Origin: Deltaproteobacteria bacterium
GTDB lineage: Bacteria; Desulfobacterota; Desulfarculia; Desulfarculales; Desulfarculaceae
NCBI GenBank assembly: GCA_020444165.1
Contig: JAHLLK010000023.1
Coordinates: forward strand, 1-64,000
Direction of reading: 5' to 3'
Length of the DNA stretch: 64,000 nucleotides
How positions within the stretch are numbered: the stretch's first letter is position 1; each line of letters opens with the position of its first letter. The notes beneath the pieces were generated by a model. The model was not told the DNA's origin, ran no database searches, and was given only the letters and a program-made list of their open reading frames with translations. The translations under genes were made by a program, and so were the position numbers. This document shows, piece after piece, positions 52,252 through 61,706 of the stretch.

Positions 52252-53508
52252 ATGCCCAAGCTGAACGGCACCCAGCTTTACGGGGCGCGCCGGCTGGCGG
52301 CCACCCTGCGCCTGGCCGGTCATCCGGACCTCCGCCGCCTGTCCCCCCGCCGCAAGCTGGCCCTGGCCCGGGTCTCCCGCCAGAGCAAGGCCACCCGCCT
52401 GGACGGCCAGATTTACAGTAATACCTTCACCCCGCCCTACCCCTCCCCGGCCTATGACCGCTATCTGCGGGGTCTCATCTCTCTGGCCGAGGGCCGGCCG
52501 GTGCCGGTGATCGCCAACTTCGCGGTCACGGCCAAATGCCCCTGCAACTGCTGGCACTGCTCCTTTGCCAGCCGGGAGAAGAAAAAGGAGCTGTCCACCG
52601 CGGAACTGCGCCAAGCCATCGGCCAGGTGCAGGCCCTGGGGGCCAGCGTCATCGGCTTCACCGGCGGCGAGCCCTTGCTCCGGCCCGATCTGGAGGAGAT
52701 CATCGCCAGCGTGGGGCCGGACTCCACCCCGCTCCTGTTCACCACGGGCTTTGAGCTGGACCGGGCCCGGGTGCGCCGCCTCAAGGAGGCCGGGCTCAAG
52801 ATGCCGGTGGTGAGCCTGGATCACCACACCGCCGCGGTGCACGACCGGGGGCGCCGCCGGGCCGGCATGTTCGACACGGCGCTGAAGGCCTTGGAGCTGT
52901 TCCGGGAGGAGGGCTTCTACGTGTCGGTGTCCTTTGTGCCCACCCGGGAGCTGATGGACGACCCCGCCGACCTGTGGCGCACCATCGAGTTCTTCCGCGC
53001 CCAGGGGGTCAACGACATGCGGCTCACCTCGCCCATCCTCTCGGGCCGGCTCACCGCCCGGCCCGAGGAGAAGCTGACCCCGGCGAACGTGGCGGCCATT
53101 CACGACATTCAGCGGAAATGCACGACCACGCCCGGCTATCCCGGGGTGTTCGCCTACGACTATTTCGAGTCCCAGCGTTTTTATGGCTGCGGCGCCGGGT
53201 TCAACTACCTTTTCGTGGACGCCGAGGGCAACGTCTGCCCCTGCGACTTCACCATGATCTCATTGGGCAACCTGCGGGAGGCGCCCCTGGCCGAGATCTG
53301 GCAGGCGATGAGCGGCCGCTTCCGCCTGCCCGGGGTCACCTGTTACGCCAACCGCATCAACGACACCCTGGCCGTGCTCCAGCCCAAGGTCTGGCCCTTG
53401 GGGCCGGCGGAGTCCGGGGAAGTGCTGGACCAGCACCAGCCCTATCAGGAGGACGAGCTCCCGGAGTTCTGGGCGGCCATGCTCCGGCCCGGGGGGAGGG
53501 GAAAATGA
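52252..53508 (+). CDS. Radical SAM protein with SPASM/twitch-type C-terminus
   Basis: A 418-residue radical SAM enzyme. The cluster motif is C96-PCN-C100-WH-C103, followed by IGFTGGEPLLRPDLEEII. C-terminal cysteines (CGAGFNYLFVDAEGNVCPCDF and GVTCYANR) indicate auxiliary-cluster ligands. An N-terminal extension of about 90 residues precedes the barrel. ATG 52252 has GGAG eight bases upstream; the open frame further upstream is not coding. It overlaps the hydrolase gene by ATGA and, with glycerol kinase, suggests a role in glycerolipid modification, although the substrate is unknown. Confidence 0.88.
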   Translation: MPKLNGTQLYGARRLAATLRLAGHPDLRRLSPRRKLALARVSRQSKATRLDGQIYSNTFTPPYPSPAYDRYLRGLISLAEGRPVPVIANFAVTAKCPCNCWHCSFASREKKKELSTAELRQAIGQVQALGASVIGFTGGEPLLRPDLEEIIASVGPDSTPLLFTTGFELDRARVRRLKEAGLKMPVVSLDHHTAAVHDRGRRRAGMFDTALKALELFREEGFYVSVSFVPTRELMDDPADLWRTIEFFRAQGVNDMRLTSPILSGRLTARPEEKLTPANVAAIHDIQRKCTTTPGYPGVFAYDYFESQRFYGCGAGFNYLFVDAEGNVCPCDFTMISLGNLREAPLAEIWQAMSGRFRLPGVTCYANRINDTLAVLQPKVWPLGPAESGEVLDQHQPYQEDELPEFWAAMLRPGGRGK

Positions 53509-54338
53509 TCTACGTGGAAGAAAGCCTGGCCGGCGCCGGCGGGGTGAAGCTGCACACCCGGCGGGCCCAGGTGGCCGAGCCTCGGGGCGCGGTGGTGGTG
53601 CTGCACGGCTACGGCGACCACAGCGGCCGTTTTGGCGGCTTGACCGAGCTGTTCAACCGCCTGGGGCTCTCGGTGTTCCTCTATGACCAGCGGGGGCATG
53701 GCCTGGCCGGCGGCGCCCGGGGGGCGGTCAGTTCCTGGAACGACTACCTGGACGACCTGGACCTGTTCCTGGCCCAGGTCACCCGCTGGCACGGCGCCCC
53801 GCCGGAGATCATCTTCGGCCACAGCATGGGCGGGCTGGTGGCGGCCGGCTATCTCCTGGCCCGGCCCCATTCCTTCCGCCTGGCCGTGTTGTCCTCGCCC
53901 CTCATGGCCCTGGCGGTGACCGTGGGCGGGGCCAAGCTGGCCTTGGCCCGCCTGGCCTCCCGCCTGGCGCCCCGGCTCTCCCTGCCCACCGAAGTGAAGC
54001 CGGAGATGCTCTCCCACGATCCGGCCGTGAGCAAGGCCTACGCCGAGGACCCCCAGAGTCACAAGGTGGCCAACAGCCGCTGGTTCACCGAGATGCTGGG
54101 GGCCCAGGAGTTTTGCCTGAGCCACGCCGCGGAGTTGGCCGTGGCCGGGCTGTTGGTGGTATACGGCGAGGCCGACCCCCTGGTGGCGCCCCGGGGGGCG
54201 CGGGAGTTCTTCGAGGCCACCCGGGTCGTGGACAAGGAGTGCCGCTCCTATCCGGACATGCTGCACGAAATCTTCAACGAAACCGGCAAGGAAACCCCCT
54301 TGGCCGATCTGGCGGCCTGGCTGGCCGCCCGCCTGTGA
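53505..54338 (+). CDS. Alpha/beta hydrolase (monoacylglycerol-lipase-like)
   Basis: A 277-residue serine hydrolase. The oxyanion HGYGDHSGRF, the DQRGHG motif typical of monoacylglycerol lipases, the nucleophile elbow GHSMGG (Ser107), the Asp in YGEADPLVAP and the His in MLHEIFNE complete the triad. No signal peptide. Six bases separate it from glpK: a lipase releasing glycerol followed by glycerol kinase is a coherent pair. Confidence 0.88.
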   Translation: MIYVEESLAGAGGVKLHTRRAQVAEPRGAVVVLHGYGDHSGRFGGLTELFNRLGLSVFLYDQRGHGLAGGARGAVSSWNDYLDDLDLFLAQVTRWHGAPPEIIFGHSMGGLVAAGYLLARPHSFRLAVLSSPLMALAVTVGGAKLALARLASRLAPRLSLPTEVKPEMLSHDPAVSKAYAEDPQSHKVANSRWFTEMLGAQEFCLSHAAELAVAGLLVVYGEADPLVAPRGAREFFEATRVVDKECRSYPDMLHEIFNETGKETPLADLAAWLAARL

Positions 54339-54344
54339 GGAAGC

Positions 54345-55829
54345 ATGGCGGCTGATTATCTTTTAGCCATAGACCAGGGCACCACCTCCAGCCGGGCCAT
54401 GGTGTTCGACCGCGAGGGCCGACCCGTGGCCGCATCCTCCCGGGAGCTGCCCCAGATCTTCCCGGCCGGCGGCTGGGTGGAGCACGACCCGGAGTTCATC
54501 TGGTCCGACACGGTGGGGGTGTGCCGCCGGGCCCTGGCCAAGGCCGGCCTGGGCCCCCGGGATCTGGCCGGCATCGGCATCACCAACCAGCGGGAGACCA
54601 CGCTCCTTTGGGAGCGGGACAGCGGCCGGCCGGTGCACAACGCCCTGGTGTGGCAGGACCGGCGCACCGCGGCAGAGTGCCGCGCCCTGGCCGCGGCCGG
54701 GCATCTGGAGCTGATCACCAGCCGCACCGGGCTGTTGATCGACCCCTATTTCTCGGCCACCAAGCTGGCCTGGCTCCTGGAGCACGTGCCCGGGGCCAGG
54801 CAGCGGGCGGAGAAAGGCGAACTGGCTTTTGGCACGGTGGACAGCTACCTGCTCTATCGCCTCACCGGCGGCCAAGTGCACGCCACCGACGTCACCAACG
54901 CCTGCCGCACGCTCTTGTTCAATATCCACACCGGCGCCTGGGACCCGGACCTATTGGAGCTGTTCGACCTCCCCCCGGCGCTCCTGCCCGAGGTGCGGGA
55001 CAACTGCGCAGCTTATGGGCAGGCCACAGCCAGCTTCCTGGGCGAGCCGGCGCCCATCCTGGCCATGGCCGGGGACCAGCAGGCCGCCCTGGTGGGCCAG
55101 GCCTGCCTGACCCCGGGCATGATCAAGAGCACCTACGGCACCGGCTGCTTCGTGCTGTTGAACTGCGGCGAGGAGCCCCGGCCCTCGGCCAACCGCCTGC
55201 TCACCACCGTGGCCTATCGCCTGAACGGCCGCTCCACCTATGCCCTGGAGGGCTCCATCTTCGTGGCCGGGGCGGCCATCCAGTGGCTGCGGGACGAAAT
55301 GGGGCTCATCGAGCACGCCCGGGACAGCCTGGGGCACGCGGCTTCCCTGGCCGACAACGGGGGGGTGTATTTCGTGCCGGCCTTCACCGGCCTGGGCGCG
55401 CCCCACTGGGACCCCGCGGCGCGGGGGGCCATCGTGGGGCTGACCCGGGGCGCCACCAAGAGCCATTTGGTGCGGGCCGCCCTGGAGGCCCAGGCCTACC
55501 AGACCCGCGACCTCCTGGCCGCCATGCAGGGAGACGCCGGGCAGGAGCTCACGCTGATCCGGGTGGACGGCGGCATGGTGGTCAACGACTGGATGTGCCA
55601 GTTTTTGGCCGACGTCACCGGCCTGGCCGTGGAGCGGCCCCAGGTGAACGAGACCACCGCCCTGGGGGTGGCTTTCCTGGCCGGCCTGGCCGCGGGCCTA
55701 TTCCCCGACCTGGCGGCCCTGGACCGCACCTGGCAGCGGGACCGGCTGTTCGAACCCGCCATGCCCGCCGACCAGCGGGAGGAGCTATACGCCGGCTGGC
55801 TGGCGGCGGTGCGGCGGGTGATGTCGTGA
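54345..55829 (+). CDS. glpK: Glycerol kinase
   Basis: A 494-residue FGGY-family kinase phosphorylating glycerol to sn-glycerol 3-phosphate. Full-length GlpK features are [62 protein letters not shown] and [19 protein letters not shown]. No glpF, glpD or regulator is adjacent; the gene lies in an operon with a lipase and a radical SAM enzyme. The stop is nine bases from the end of the convergent MMPL gene. Confidence 0.96.
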   Translation: MAADYLLAIDQGTTSSRAMVFDREGRPVAASSRELPQIFPAGGWVEHDPEFIWSDTVGVCRRALAKAGLGPRDLAGIGITNQRETTLLWERDSGRPVHNALVWQDRRTAAECRALAAAGHLELITSRTGLLIDPYFSATKLAWLLEHVPGARQRAEKGELAFGTVDSYLLYRLTGGQVHATDVTNACRTLLFNIHTGAWDPDLLELFDLPPALLPEVRDNCAAYGQATASFLGEPAPILAMAGDQQAALVGQACLTPGMIKSTYGTGCFVLLNCGEEPRPSANRLLTTVAYRLNGRSTYALEGSIFVAGAAIQWLRDEMGLIEHARDSLGHAASLADNGGVYFVPAFTGLGAPHWDPAARGAIVGLTRGATKSHLVRAALEAQAYQTRDLLAAMQGDAGQELTLIRVDGGMVVNDWMCQFLADVTGLAVERPQVNETTALGVAFLAGLAAGLFPDLAALDRTWQRDRLFEPAMPADQREELYAGWLAAVRRVMS

Positions 55830-55838
55830 GGCATCGGT

Positions 55839-58139
55839 TCACCGTTCCCGGAAGAGCAGGGTCAACAGGGCCGGGGTGAGCAGCACGTCCGCGGCCAGGG
55901 CCAGGAGGATCACCGCCGCGGTGCACCAGCCAAAGAGAAACAGGTTGTTCATCGCCGAAAACAGGTAGACCAGGGCCCCGGCGGCCAGAGTCAGGCTGGT
56001 GATGACCATGGCCCGGCCCGCGGTGGCCAGGGCGGCCTGCACCGCCGCCCGGGTGGCCAGGCCAGCCCGCCGGGCGGCCAGGAAACGGTGCAGGAAATGC
56101 ATGGTGTCGTCCACCGCCAGGCCCAGGGCGATGGCCCCCACCAAGAGCGCGTACATGTCCAGCCGCACCCCCAGCCAACCCAATACCCCCAGCACCAGGA
56201 CGATGGGCAGGAAATTGGGCAGCATGGCCCACAGCCCCAGCCGCAGGTTCCCCACCAACAGCAGCATGCAACCGGTGATCACCAACCCGGCCCAGAGGTA
56301 GCTCTGGGCCGCGCTGGAGATGGCCGCGGTGAAGGTGCGGCTGAACAGGGGCACCAGGCCGGTGAGCGCCACCCGGGCGCCGGGACCCGCCGCGGCGGCC
56401 AACTCCCGTTGCAGGCTGGCCAGGAAGGGTCCATAGGACACCGCATCCACCCAGGGGACTCGGATGCTGAGGCGGAACGCGCCGCCTGCGGGGGCCAGGT
56501 AGGGCCGCAACTCCGCCAAATCCGGCGTGCCGCCGGCGATGGCCAGGGTAAGGCCCTGGGCCAGGCTGGCCGGATCAGAGGGGTACCCCAGGCGCTCGGC
56601 AGCCAGGCGGGCCAGGGGCCAGGGCCCCACCACCCCGGCCACCCGGAGGCCGGCCAGCTCCCGGCCGGGCAGGGCCGCCGCCGTCCGGCTCAGCCGGAGA
56701 AGCACCTCCGGGGGCAGGCGGCCGCCCTCCCCGGCCGGCCGCACCACCGCCTCCACCAGGGCCGCCCCGCCCAGGCGTTGGTCCAGGGCCTCGGTGATCT
56801 GCCGCACCGGGGCCTCGGCCGGCAGCCAGGCCAGGGGATCGTGGGTGAAGCCGATCCGCGCGGCTCCAACCAGCCCTCCCACCAACCAGAGCCCGGCCAG
56901 GGCCAGCACCAATTTGGGCCGACCGCAGGCCCAGCCCCCCATGGCGGCCAGAGCCCGGCCCAGCAGGCCGTCCCCGCCTTCTCCGCCCGCGTCCCGGCCC
57001 CGGCCCAGGGGCAGCACGGCCCACAGGGCCGGCAGCGCCAAGAGGGTCCAGGCCCAGGCGTACAGCACTCCCAGGGCGGCGAAAAGGCCCAGGTCGGCCA
57101 CCGGGGCCACCTCGGCCAAGCTGAAGGAGGCCAGACCGGCCGCGGTGGTGAGGCTGGTGGCCAGAATGGGCAGGGCGGTCTCGGCCAGGGCTGCCCGGAT
57201 GGCCGCCCGGCGATCGGCGGCGGCTCGTTGCTGGCGGAACAGGGCGGCCACCAGGTGCACCGCCGCGCCCAGGCTCACCGCCAGGAGGAACGAGGGCAGG
57301 ATGATGGTGGGGAGTTTCAGGCTGGTCCCGGCCAGGGCCATGGCCCCGAGGGCCCCCACCACGCTGCCCCCGGCCACCACCAGGGGCAGGAGCACCCCGG
57401 CCGGCCGCCGGAACAGGACCAGGAGACAGATGCCGGCCACCAGGAGGGACAGGCCCAGAAACCGCCGGCCGTCGGCCTGCATGGCGCTTTTCACCAAGTG
57501 GCTGATGGCCAGGGAGCCGGCCAGGCCCAGACGGAACTCCGGGGCCTGGTGACGGGCCAGGACCTCCTGCACCTGGTCCACCCGCCGGGCCAGCCCCGCC
57601 TCCCGCGCGGCCGGGGAAGGCTTGGGGTCGGTTGCCGATCCGGGGGTCAGGGCCAGGAGAGTGAGCCCCAGGTCCGGGGCCAGCACCGCGCCGCTTAGCT
57701 CAGGGTGGCCCCGGGCCAGGGCCGCCAGGGCGGCCGGCGCACCCGTGCCGCCGGTGAACCCGGGCGGCAGGAGGTCCAGGAGGCCGCCCACCCGCCAGCC
57801 GGACGGGGCCAGGGCCGCGGCCAGGTCATCCTCCAGGGCCCGCAGCCGGCCCAGGAAGCCGGGGCTGGCCACCGGGCCCTGGGCCACCACCAGGAGCCCG
57901 GCCCCGCCGCCGAAGTCGCGTTGGAACGCCTGGTACTCCTGCAGGATGGGGTCCCCGGGCCGCAGGAAGCCCTCGGTGGAGGTGTCCACCCGGAGCCCCG
58001 CCGCGGCCCAGCCCAGGCCCCCGGTCAACAGCGCCGCCAGGGCCAACACCAGCCAGGCGTGACCCGCGGCCCAGACCCCCGCCGCGGTCAGGCCTCCGGC
58101 CACCCGCCGCCGCAATCCTCCCGGTTCGCCCCGGATCAT
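55839..58139 (-). CDS. MMPL/RND-superfamily transporter
   Basis: A 766-residue membrane protein with two six-helix halves and two large periplasmic loops, as in MMPL/SSD exporters moving lipids or hydrophobic compounds. The first loop begins LRVDTSTEGFLRPGDPILQEYQAF, a family hallmark. Proton-relay-type segments (for example AIALGLAVDDTMHFLHRFLAARR in the second half) are present. It overlaps the KAS III-like gene by ATGA, implying that the product of that enzyme may be its cargo. Confidence 0.88.
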   Translation of the reverse strand: MIRGEPGGLRRRVAGGLTAAGVWAAGHAWLVLALAALLTGGLGWAAAGLRVDTSTEGFLRPGDPILQEYQAFQRDFGGGAGLLVVAQGPVASPGFLGRLRALEDDLAAALAPSGWRVGGLLDLLPPGFTGGTGAPAALAALARGHPELSGAVLAPDLGLTLLALTPGSATDPKPSPAAREAGLARRVDQVQEVLARHQAPEFRLGLAGSLAISHLVKSAMQADGRRFLGLSLLVAGICLLVLFRRPAGVLLPLVVAGGSVVGALGAMALAGTSLKLPTIILPSFLLAVSLGAAVHLVAALFRQQRAAADRRAAIRAALAETALPILATSLTTAAGLASFSLAEVAPVADLGLFAALGVLYAWAWTLLALPALWAVLPLGRGRDAGGEGGDGLLGRALAAMGGWACGRPKLVLALAGLWLVGGLVGAARIGFTHDPLAWLPAEAPVRQITEALDQRLGGAALVEAVVRPAGEGGRLPPEVLLRLSRTAAALPGRELAGLRVAGVVGPWPLARLAAERLGYPSDPASLAQGLTLAIAGGTPDLAELRPYLAPAGGAFRLSIRVPWVDAVSYGPFLASLQRELAAAAGPGARVALTGLVPLFSRTFTAAISSAAQSYLWAGLVITGCMLLLVGNLRLGLWAMLPNFLPIVLVLGVLGWLGVRLDMYALLVGAIALGLAVDDTMHFLHRFLAARRAGLATRAAVQAALATAGRAMVITSLTLAAGALVYLFSAMNNLFLFGWCTAAVILLALAADVLLTPALLTLLFRER

Positions 58140-59194
58140 GGGACCTCGTGGTGGTAGACGAACCCGCCGTACAGGTATTTGCTGGCCTCGGCCCCCAGGA
58201 CCAACACCCGCTCCCCGGGCTGGAGCCGGCCGGAGCGCCGCAACCGGTCCAGGCTCACCCAGATGGCCGCCGAGCCCAGGTTGCCCAGGCGATCGGCGTG
58301 CACCACCACCCGCTCCGGGGAGAGACCCAGGCCCAGGGCCATTTCCCGGGCCAGGCGGCCGCTGGCCTGGTGGGGCAGAAACCAGTCCAGGCTCAGAGGG
58401 TCCAGCCCGCCTTGGGCCACCGCGGCCAGCCCCGCCCGGAACAGGGCCAGGCCGTGCTGTTTGATGCCTCGCCAGTTGTGGCGATAGCGTAACTCCTGTC
58501 CCGGCCGGCCGCCGGCCAGCCAGATGCCGGGCTGCCGCTTGCCGTCCAGGCGGCCGTAATAGAGGTGGCTGAGCCGCGGACCGGGCTCCCGATCCTCCGG
58601 GCCGACGACGGCCGCCCCGGCCCCGTCGCCCATCTGCAACAGGTTCACCAGTTGCTCGCGGTCCAGGAAAGCCGAGTCCAGGCGGCAGTACAGGGACCCG
58701 GTTTCGCTGCCCACCACCCCCACCGGAGCGGCCCCGGGCAGGGCCAGCAGCCCGGCAGCCTGCAAGAGCGCCGCGGCAAAGCCGGTGCAGGCCTGCCTGA
58801 GTTCGGCGTAGGGGCCGTCAAAACCCAGCTCGTCGGCCACCCAGGCGATGTTGGGCGGCAGTTGGGTGGAGGGGGTGGCGGTGTGGCCCAGCAGAAAACC
58901 CAGGCCCGCCGCCGGCAGGCCCGCCTGGGTCAGGGCCTCCCCCAGGGCCTGGGCTGCCAGTTGGTGGTTGGCCTGGCCCGGCCGGGGGGCTTCCAGAGAC
59001 GCCCGCAGCTCGCGGCAGGTGTGCCGGGCCTCGATGCCCAGGAGCCCGGCCACCCGGGCTCCCTTCCTTACCAGGTCCAGGCCCAAATTGTCCCGCAGGC
59101 GGGCCAGGCCCTCCGCGGTGGCAAGGGGCGGGCCGGGCAGGCAGTGCCCCGTGCCCAGGAGCCGCAGGGTTACATCCAGGAAACGGTGCCCCAT
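58136..59194 (-). CDS. 3-oxoacyl-ACP synthase III (FabH)-like enzyme
   Basis: A 352-residue thiolase-fold condensing enzyme. The KAS III triad is Cys136 (RQACTGFA), His275 (FLPHQAS) and Asn305 (LGNLGSAA). ATG 59194 has GGGAGA close upstream; a longer open frame runs into the radical SAM gene and is not coding. Its setting between a radical SAM gene and an MMPL exporter, away from fab genes, argues for a specialised lipid or polyketide condensation, not housekeeping fatty-acid initiation. OleA-like head-to-head condensation is an alternative. Confidence 0.85.
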   Translation of the reverse strand: MGHRFLDVTLRLLGTGHCLPGPPLATAEGLARLRDNLGLDLVRKGARVAGLLGIEARHTCRELRASLEAPRPGQANHQLAAQALGEALTQAGLPAAGLGFLLGHTATPSTQLPPNIAWVADELGFDGPYAELRQACTGFAAALLQAAGLLALPGAAPVGVVGSETGSLYCRLDSAFLDREQLVNLLQMGDGAGAAVVGPEDREPGPRLSHLYYGRLDGKRQPGIWLAGGRPGQELRYRHNWRGIKQHGLALFRAGLAAVAQGGLDPLSLDWFLPHQASGRLAREMALGLGLSPERVVVHADRLGNLGSAAIWVSLDRLRRSGRLQPGERVLVLGAEASKYLYGGFVYHHEVP

Positions 59195-59208
59195 GCGCTC
59201 TCCCGGCC

Positions 59209-60345
59209 TCAGGAGAAGACCCGGCCCAGGCGCAGGGCCCGGGCGTGGGTGCGGAAGTTCGCCGCGGTGAGGCGTTCCAGACGGGCCGCTTCCGCGCTGG
59301 AGAGGCGGTCCAGGAAGCAGGTGGGGTCCGGCCCCAGCACGTCGCCGGTCTGGTAATAGGCCAGGGCCCGGCAGCCGCCGCAGGTGTAGCGATAGCGGCA
59401 GGCGCCGCAACGCCCGCCCAGGTTCCGCCGGTCACGCAGCCGGGCCAGGAGACGGGAAGCCGAAGCTACCTGGTCCAGGCCCCCGGCCGCGCGCACGTTG
59501 CCCAGGCTCACCCCGTCCAGGAGCAGCGGGCAGGGGCTCACCTCGCCCTCGGCCCCCACCGCGAGCCACGAGCCGCACCAGCAGCCCACCGGGGGCAAGG
59601 AGGCGAAATTGCTTCCCGGGCGCGCGGCTCCGCCCAGGGCCAGGTAATCTTCGGGGCGCAGAAAAAAAGGGGTGAAGCTGATGTAGCCATGCACCCGCGC
59701 CACCAGGGAGGGGTGCACCAGCCGGGCCATGGTGGCGGCGTCCAGCATCAGGGCCGGGTCGCCGGCGCCCCGGGGCACCAGGGGCGAACGGTTGAAAGCC
59801 AGGCCCAGCCCCGCGATGGCGCGGGCCGTGGCCGGGAAGCTGCCCGCGTTGTGCCGGCCCACGGTGACGGTCAATTGCAGGTTGAAGCGGAAGCGGCGGA
59901 GCTTTTTGATCAGGGCCAGGGTGCGGCCGGCGTCCTGGCAGCGGGTGGCGCGGTTGGCCTGGTCAAAGGAGTTGACCCCCAGGGAGAAACCCAGCCGGCT
60001 GCCGAAACGCCGCCGCAACAGGGCCAAAAGCCCGGAGTCCAGGGCCAGGCCGTTGGTGGCCACCCGGCTGTAAAAGCCCAGGCCGTCGGCCGCGGCCAGG
60101 ATCTCCAGGGCGTCTGGCCGCAGGAAGAACTCACCGCCGGAAAACACCACTATCCGGGCTCCCAAACGCCGGGCCGGAGCCAGCACCAGGCGGGTCAGCT
60201 CGGCCAGGTCCAGCTCGGGCCCGGCCGCCCCGCCGCGGGTCGGCCGGGCCATGCAATGGGGGCAGGCCAGGTTGCAGCGCCGGGTGGTCTCCACGTAGAC
60301 CATGGCCAGGCGGGGACCCGCCGGAGCGGGGGCGGAGTCCGGCAT
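59209..60345 (-). CDS. Radical SAM/SPASM domain protein
   Basis: A 378-residue radical SAM enzyme. The motif is C24-NLA-C28-PH-C31; VVFSGGEFFLRPDALEIL follows. The C-terminal SPASM-like region has the Cys pattern CWCGSW...SPCPLL...CGACRYRYTCGGC...GPDPTC, for two auxiliary [4Fe-4S] clusters as in PqqE and anaerobic sulfatase-maturase relatives. Such enzymes usually modify peptides, but no small precursor peptide was found nearby; lipid-linked substrates are possible given the neighbours. Four bases follow the lipoprotein gene. Confidence 0.9.
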   Translation of the reverse strand: MPDSAPAPAGPRLAMVYVETTRRCNLACPHCMARPTRGGAAGPELDLAELTRLVLAPARRLGARIVVFSGGEFFLRPDALEILAAADGLGFYSRVATNGLALDSGLLALLRRRFGSRLGFSLGVNSFDQANRATRCQDAGRTLALIKKLRRFRFNLQLTVTVGRHNAGSFPATARAIAGLGLAFNRSPLVPRGAGDPALMLDAATMARLVHPSLVARVHGYISFTPFFLRPEDYLALGGAARPGSNFASLPPVGCWCGSWLAVGAEGEVSPCPLLLDGVSLGNVRAAGGLDQVASASRLLARLRDRRNLGGRCGACRYRYTCGGCRALAYYQTGDVLGPDPTCFLDRLSSAEAARLERLTAANFRTHARALRLGRVFS

Positions 60346-60349
60346 GGGC

Positions 60350-60718
60350 CTACTTCTCCGGGGTCAGACGGTAGGGGAAGCGGTAGGTGTGCCCCCGGCC
60401 GAATTTGGACTCCTCCGCGTAATCGCCTTCCATCCACCGCCAATGGGTAGTCCAGTAGGTGATTTCGGCGCTCTGGGGGGCATAGCCGGCCAGGCGGAGT
60501 TCCAGGTTGAGGTCATCCCCCCACACGAAGAACGGGGGGAACCAGTGCCACGCCTGGGGCACTTCCTGGGGGGTGGTGCCCACCAATTTTTGGTTCACAT
60601 AGAGCTGGGCGCCGGGCGGCTCGGAGGTGATGTACAGGGTGTTCTGGCCCGCGCAACCGGCCAGGGTCAGGGCAAGGGCCAAAAGGCAGGCCCTGGCGGG
60701 AAAACGCTTTGGCTGCAT
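60350..60718 (-). CDS. PEGA-domain lipoprotein
   Basis: A 122-residue lipoprotein precursor. The lipobox LAGC gives acylation at Cys22 after the signal MQPKRFPARACLLALALTL. The mature part is a PEGA domain (LYITSEPPGAQLYVNQKLVGTTP), a surface carbohydrate- or protein-binding fold, followed by WTTHWRWMEGDY. It heads the radical SAM/KAS III/MMPL operon and could be an outer-membrane anchor or partner of the exporter. Confidence 0.8.
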   Translation of the reverse strand: MQPKRFPARACLLALALTLAGCAGQNTLYITSEPPGAQLYVNQKLVGTTPQEVPQAWHWFPPFFVWGDDLNLELRLAGYAPQSAEITYWTTHWRWMEGDYAEESKFGRGHTYRFPYRLTPEK

Positions 60719-60822
60719 TCTCGGCTCCCTTAAGAGTCGGGTCCATGATCCCCGGAAAGCCGGGCGAATAATCCTCTGGGTTAATCATAGATTAAATTGT
60801 AACACGTGAGCCCGGCCGTCCG

Positions 60823-60850
60823 GCCAGCCGGGAGTTTCCTCCCGGCTGGC
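60823..60850. terminator. Hairpin after msrA
   Basis: GCCAGCCGGGAG pairs perfectly with CTCCCGGCTGGC (12 bp, loop TTTC), 17 bases beyond the msrA stop codon on the minus strand. No T-run follows directly, but position and strength suggest transcript termination between msrA and the lipoprotein operon. Confidence 0.55.
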
Positions 60851-60866
60851 GGCCCGGCAGCGTCGC

Positions 60867-61706
60867 TTAGGGCTGGGACGGCAGGGGGCAGGCCACCTTT
60901 TCCCCGGGCCGTTTGCGGGAGAGGATCTCCCACAGCTCTTCCTGCTCCGGGCGGTCCAGGCCCAGGCGGGGCAACTCCTGGGCCAACTGCTTCAGGCTCC
61001 CGTCCCCGGCCAGATAGCCGTTCAGCCGGGCGGCCACGGTGGAGTTCAGGAGCGCCTGGTCGGTGTCATCGGGATAGAGCCAGCGGAAGGCCGCCAGGAA
61101 AGTGGCCGAATGCCGGAGCGTGTACTTCTGGTGATAATCCTCCGCCGGATAGAACTTGCCCAAGGCCGCGATCTCCGTGGCCACCTTGCGGCCCGAGGAG
61201 TTCTCCAGGCGGTCCCGGCTGGCCAGGGCCTGTTCCTTCTGCTCCTGATCCGTGTACAGGATGGCCGAGGCGTATTGCCGGCTCCAGGGCCGGCCATAGG
61301 GGTTGTGCCACGACCAGAAATGGTCCACCAGCTCCTGGTAGGTGATGCGCCGCGGGTCGTAGTCGATCTGGATGCTTTCCATGTGATCGCCCAGGCTATG
61401 GTAGGTGGGGCCGGTCTTTTGGCCGCCCGCATAGCCCACCCGGGTGCGAATCACCCCGTCCAACACCCCAAACTGGGTGTCCGGACCCCAGAATCAGCCC
61501 AGGGCAAAGGTGGCGGTGCGGATCACCGCCGGGGCTTCCCGGTCCAAGGTGACCACCGGGCTGGCGGTGGCCGGGGCGGCAGGCTTGGTCAGGGTCGTCA
61601 TGTTTTTCGGAACCTCCTTGGCGGGCAGGTTGCCCGCTCCCAGTAACGCGGCCAGGACCCCGCCCGCCAGGGCCAGGGCTCCCAGCCACTTGCCTCGTTT
61701 GCTCAT
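60867..61706 (-). CDS. msrA: Secreted methionine sulfoxide reductase A, selenoprotein (UGA = Sec71)
   Basis: A 279-residue MsrA if the in-frame TGA at 61496-61494 is read as selenocysteine. The catalytic motif normally GCFWG becomes G-U-FWG at residues 70-74; everything downstream is standard MsrA ([61 protein letters not shown]). The N-terminus [20 protein letters not shown] is a signal sequence, so the enzyme is periplasmic and reduces S-epimers of Met sulfoxide. A SECIS-like hairpin follows the UGA. Its ATG overlaps the msrB stop by four bases. A conventional gene finder would split or truncate it; a nonsense mutation is much less likely because the stop falls exactly on the catalytic codon. 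Confidence 0.9.
61460..61496 (-). promoter_or_regulatory. SECIS-like element with the Sec codon
   Basis: On the minus strand, nine bases after the UGA, CCGGACACCC (61484-61475) pairs with GGGTGTTGG (61468-61460), allowing one bulged G and one G-U pair, around loop AGUUUG. The apical loop starts 19 bases after the UGA and has G among its first two bases, matching the loose bacterial SECIS rule (loop about 16-37 bases downstream). SelB binding is inferred. Confidence 0.7.

Noticed and set aside
56088..57698. Long plus-strand frame opposite the MMPL gene
   Set aside because: Gln/Gly/Pro/Arg-rich shadow with no recognisable family; the minus frame has the MMPL architecture.
60867..61706. msrA as a pseudogene with a premature stop, or as two genes
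   Set aside because: The single stop coincides with the catalytic Cys codon, the frame is intact on both sides, and a SECIS-like hairpin follows; selenocysteine explains all of it.
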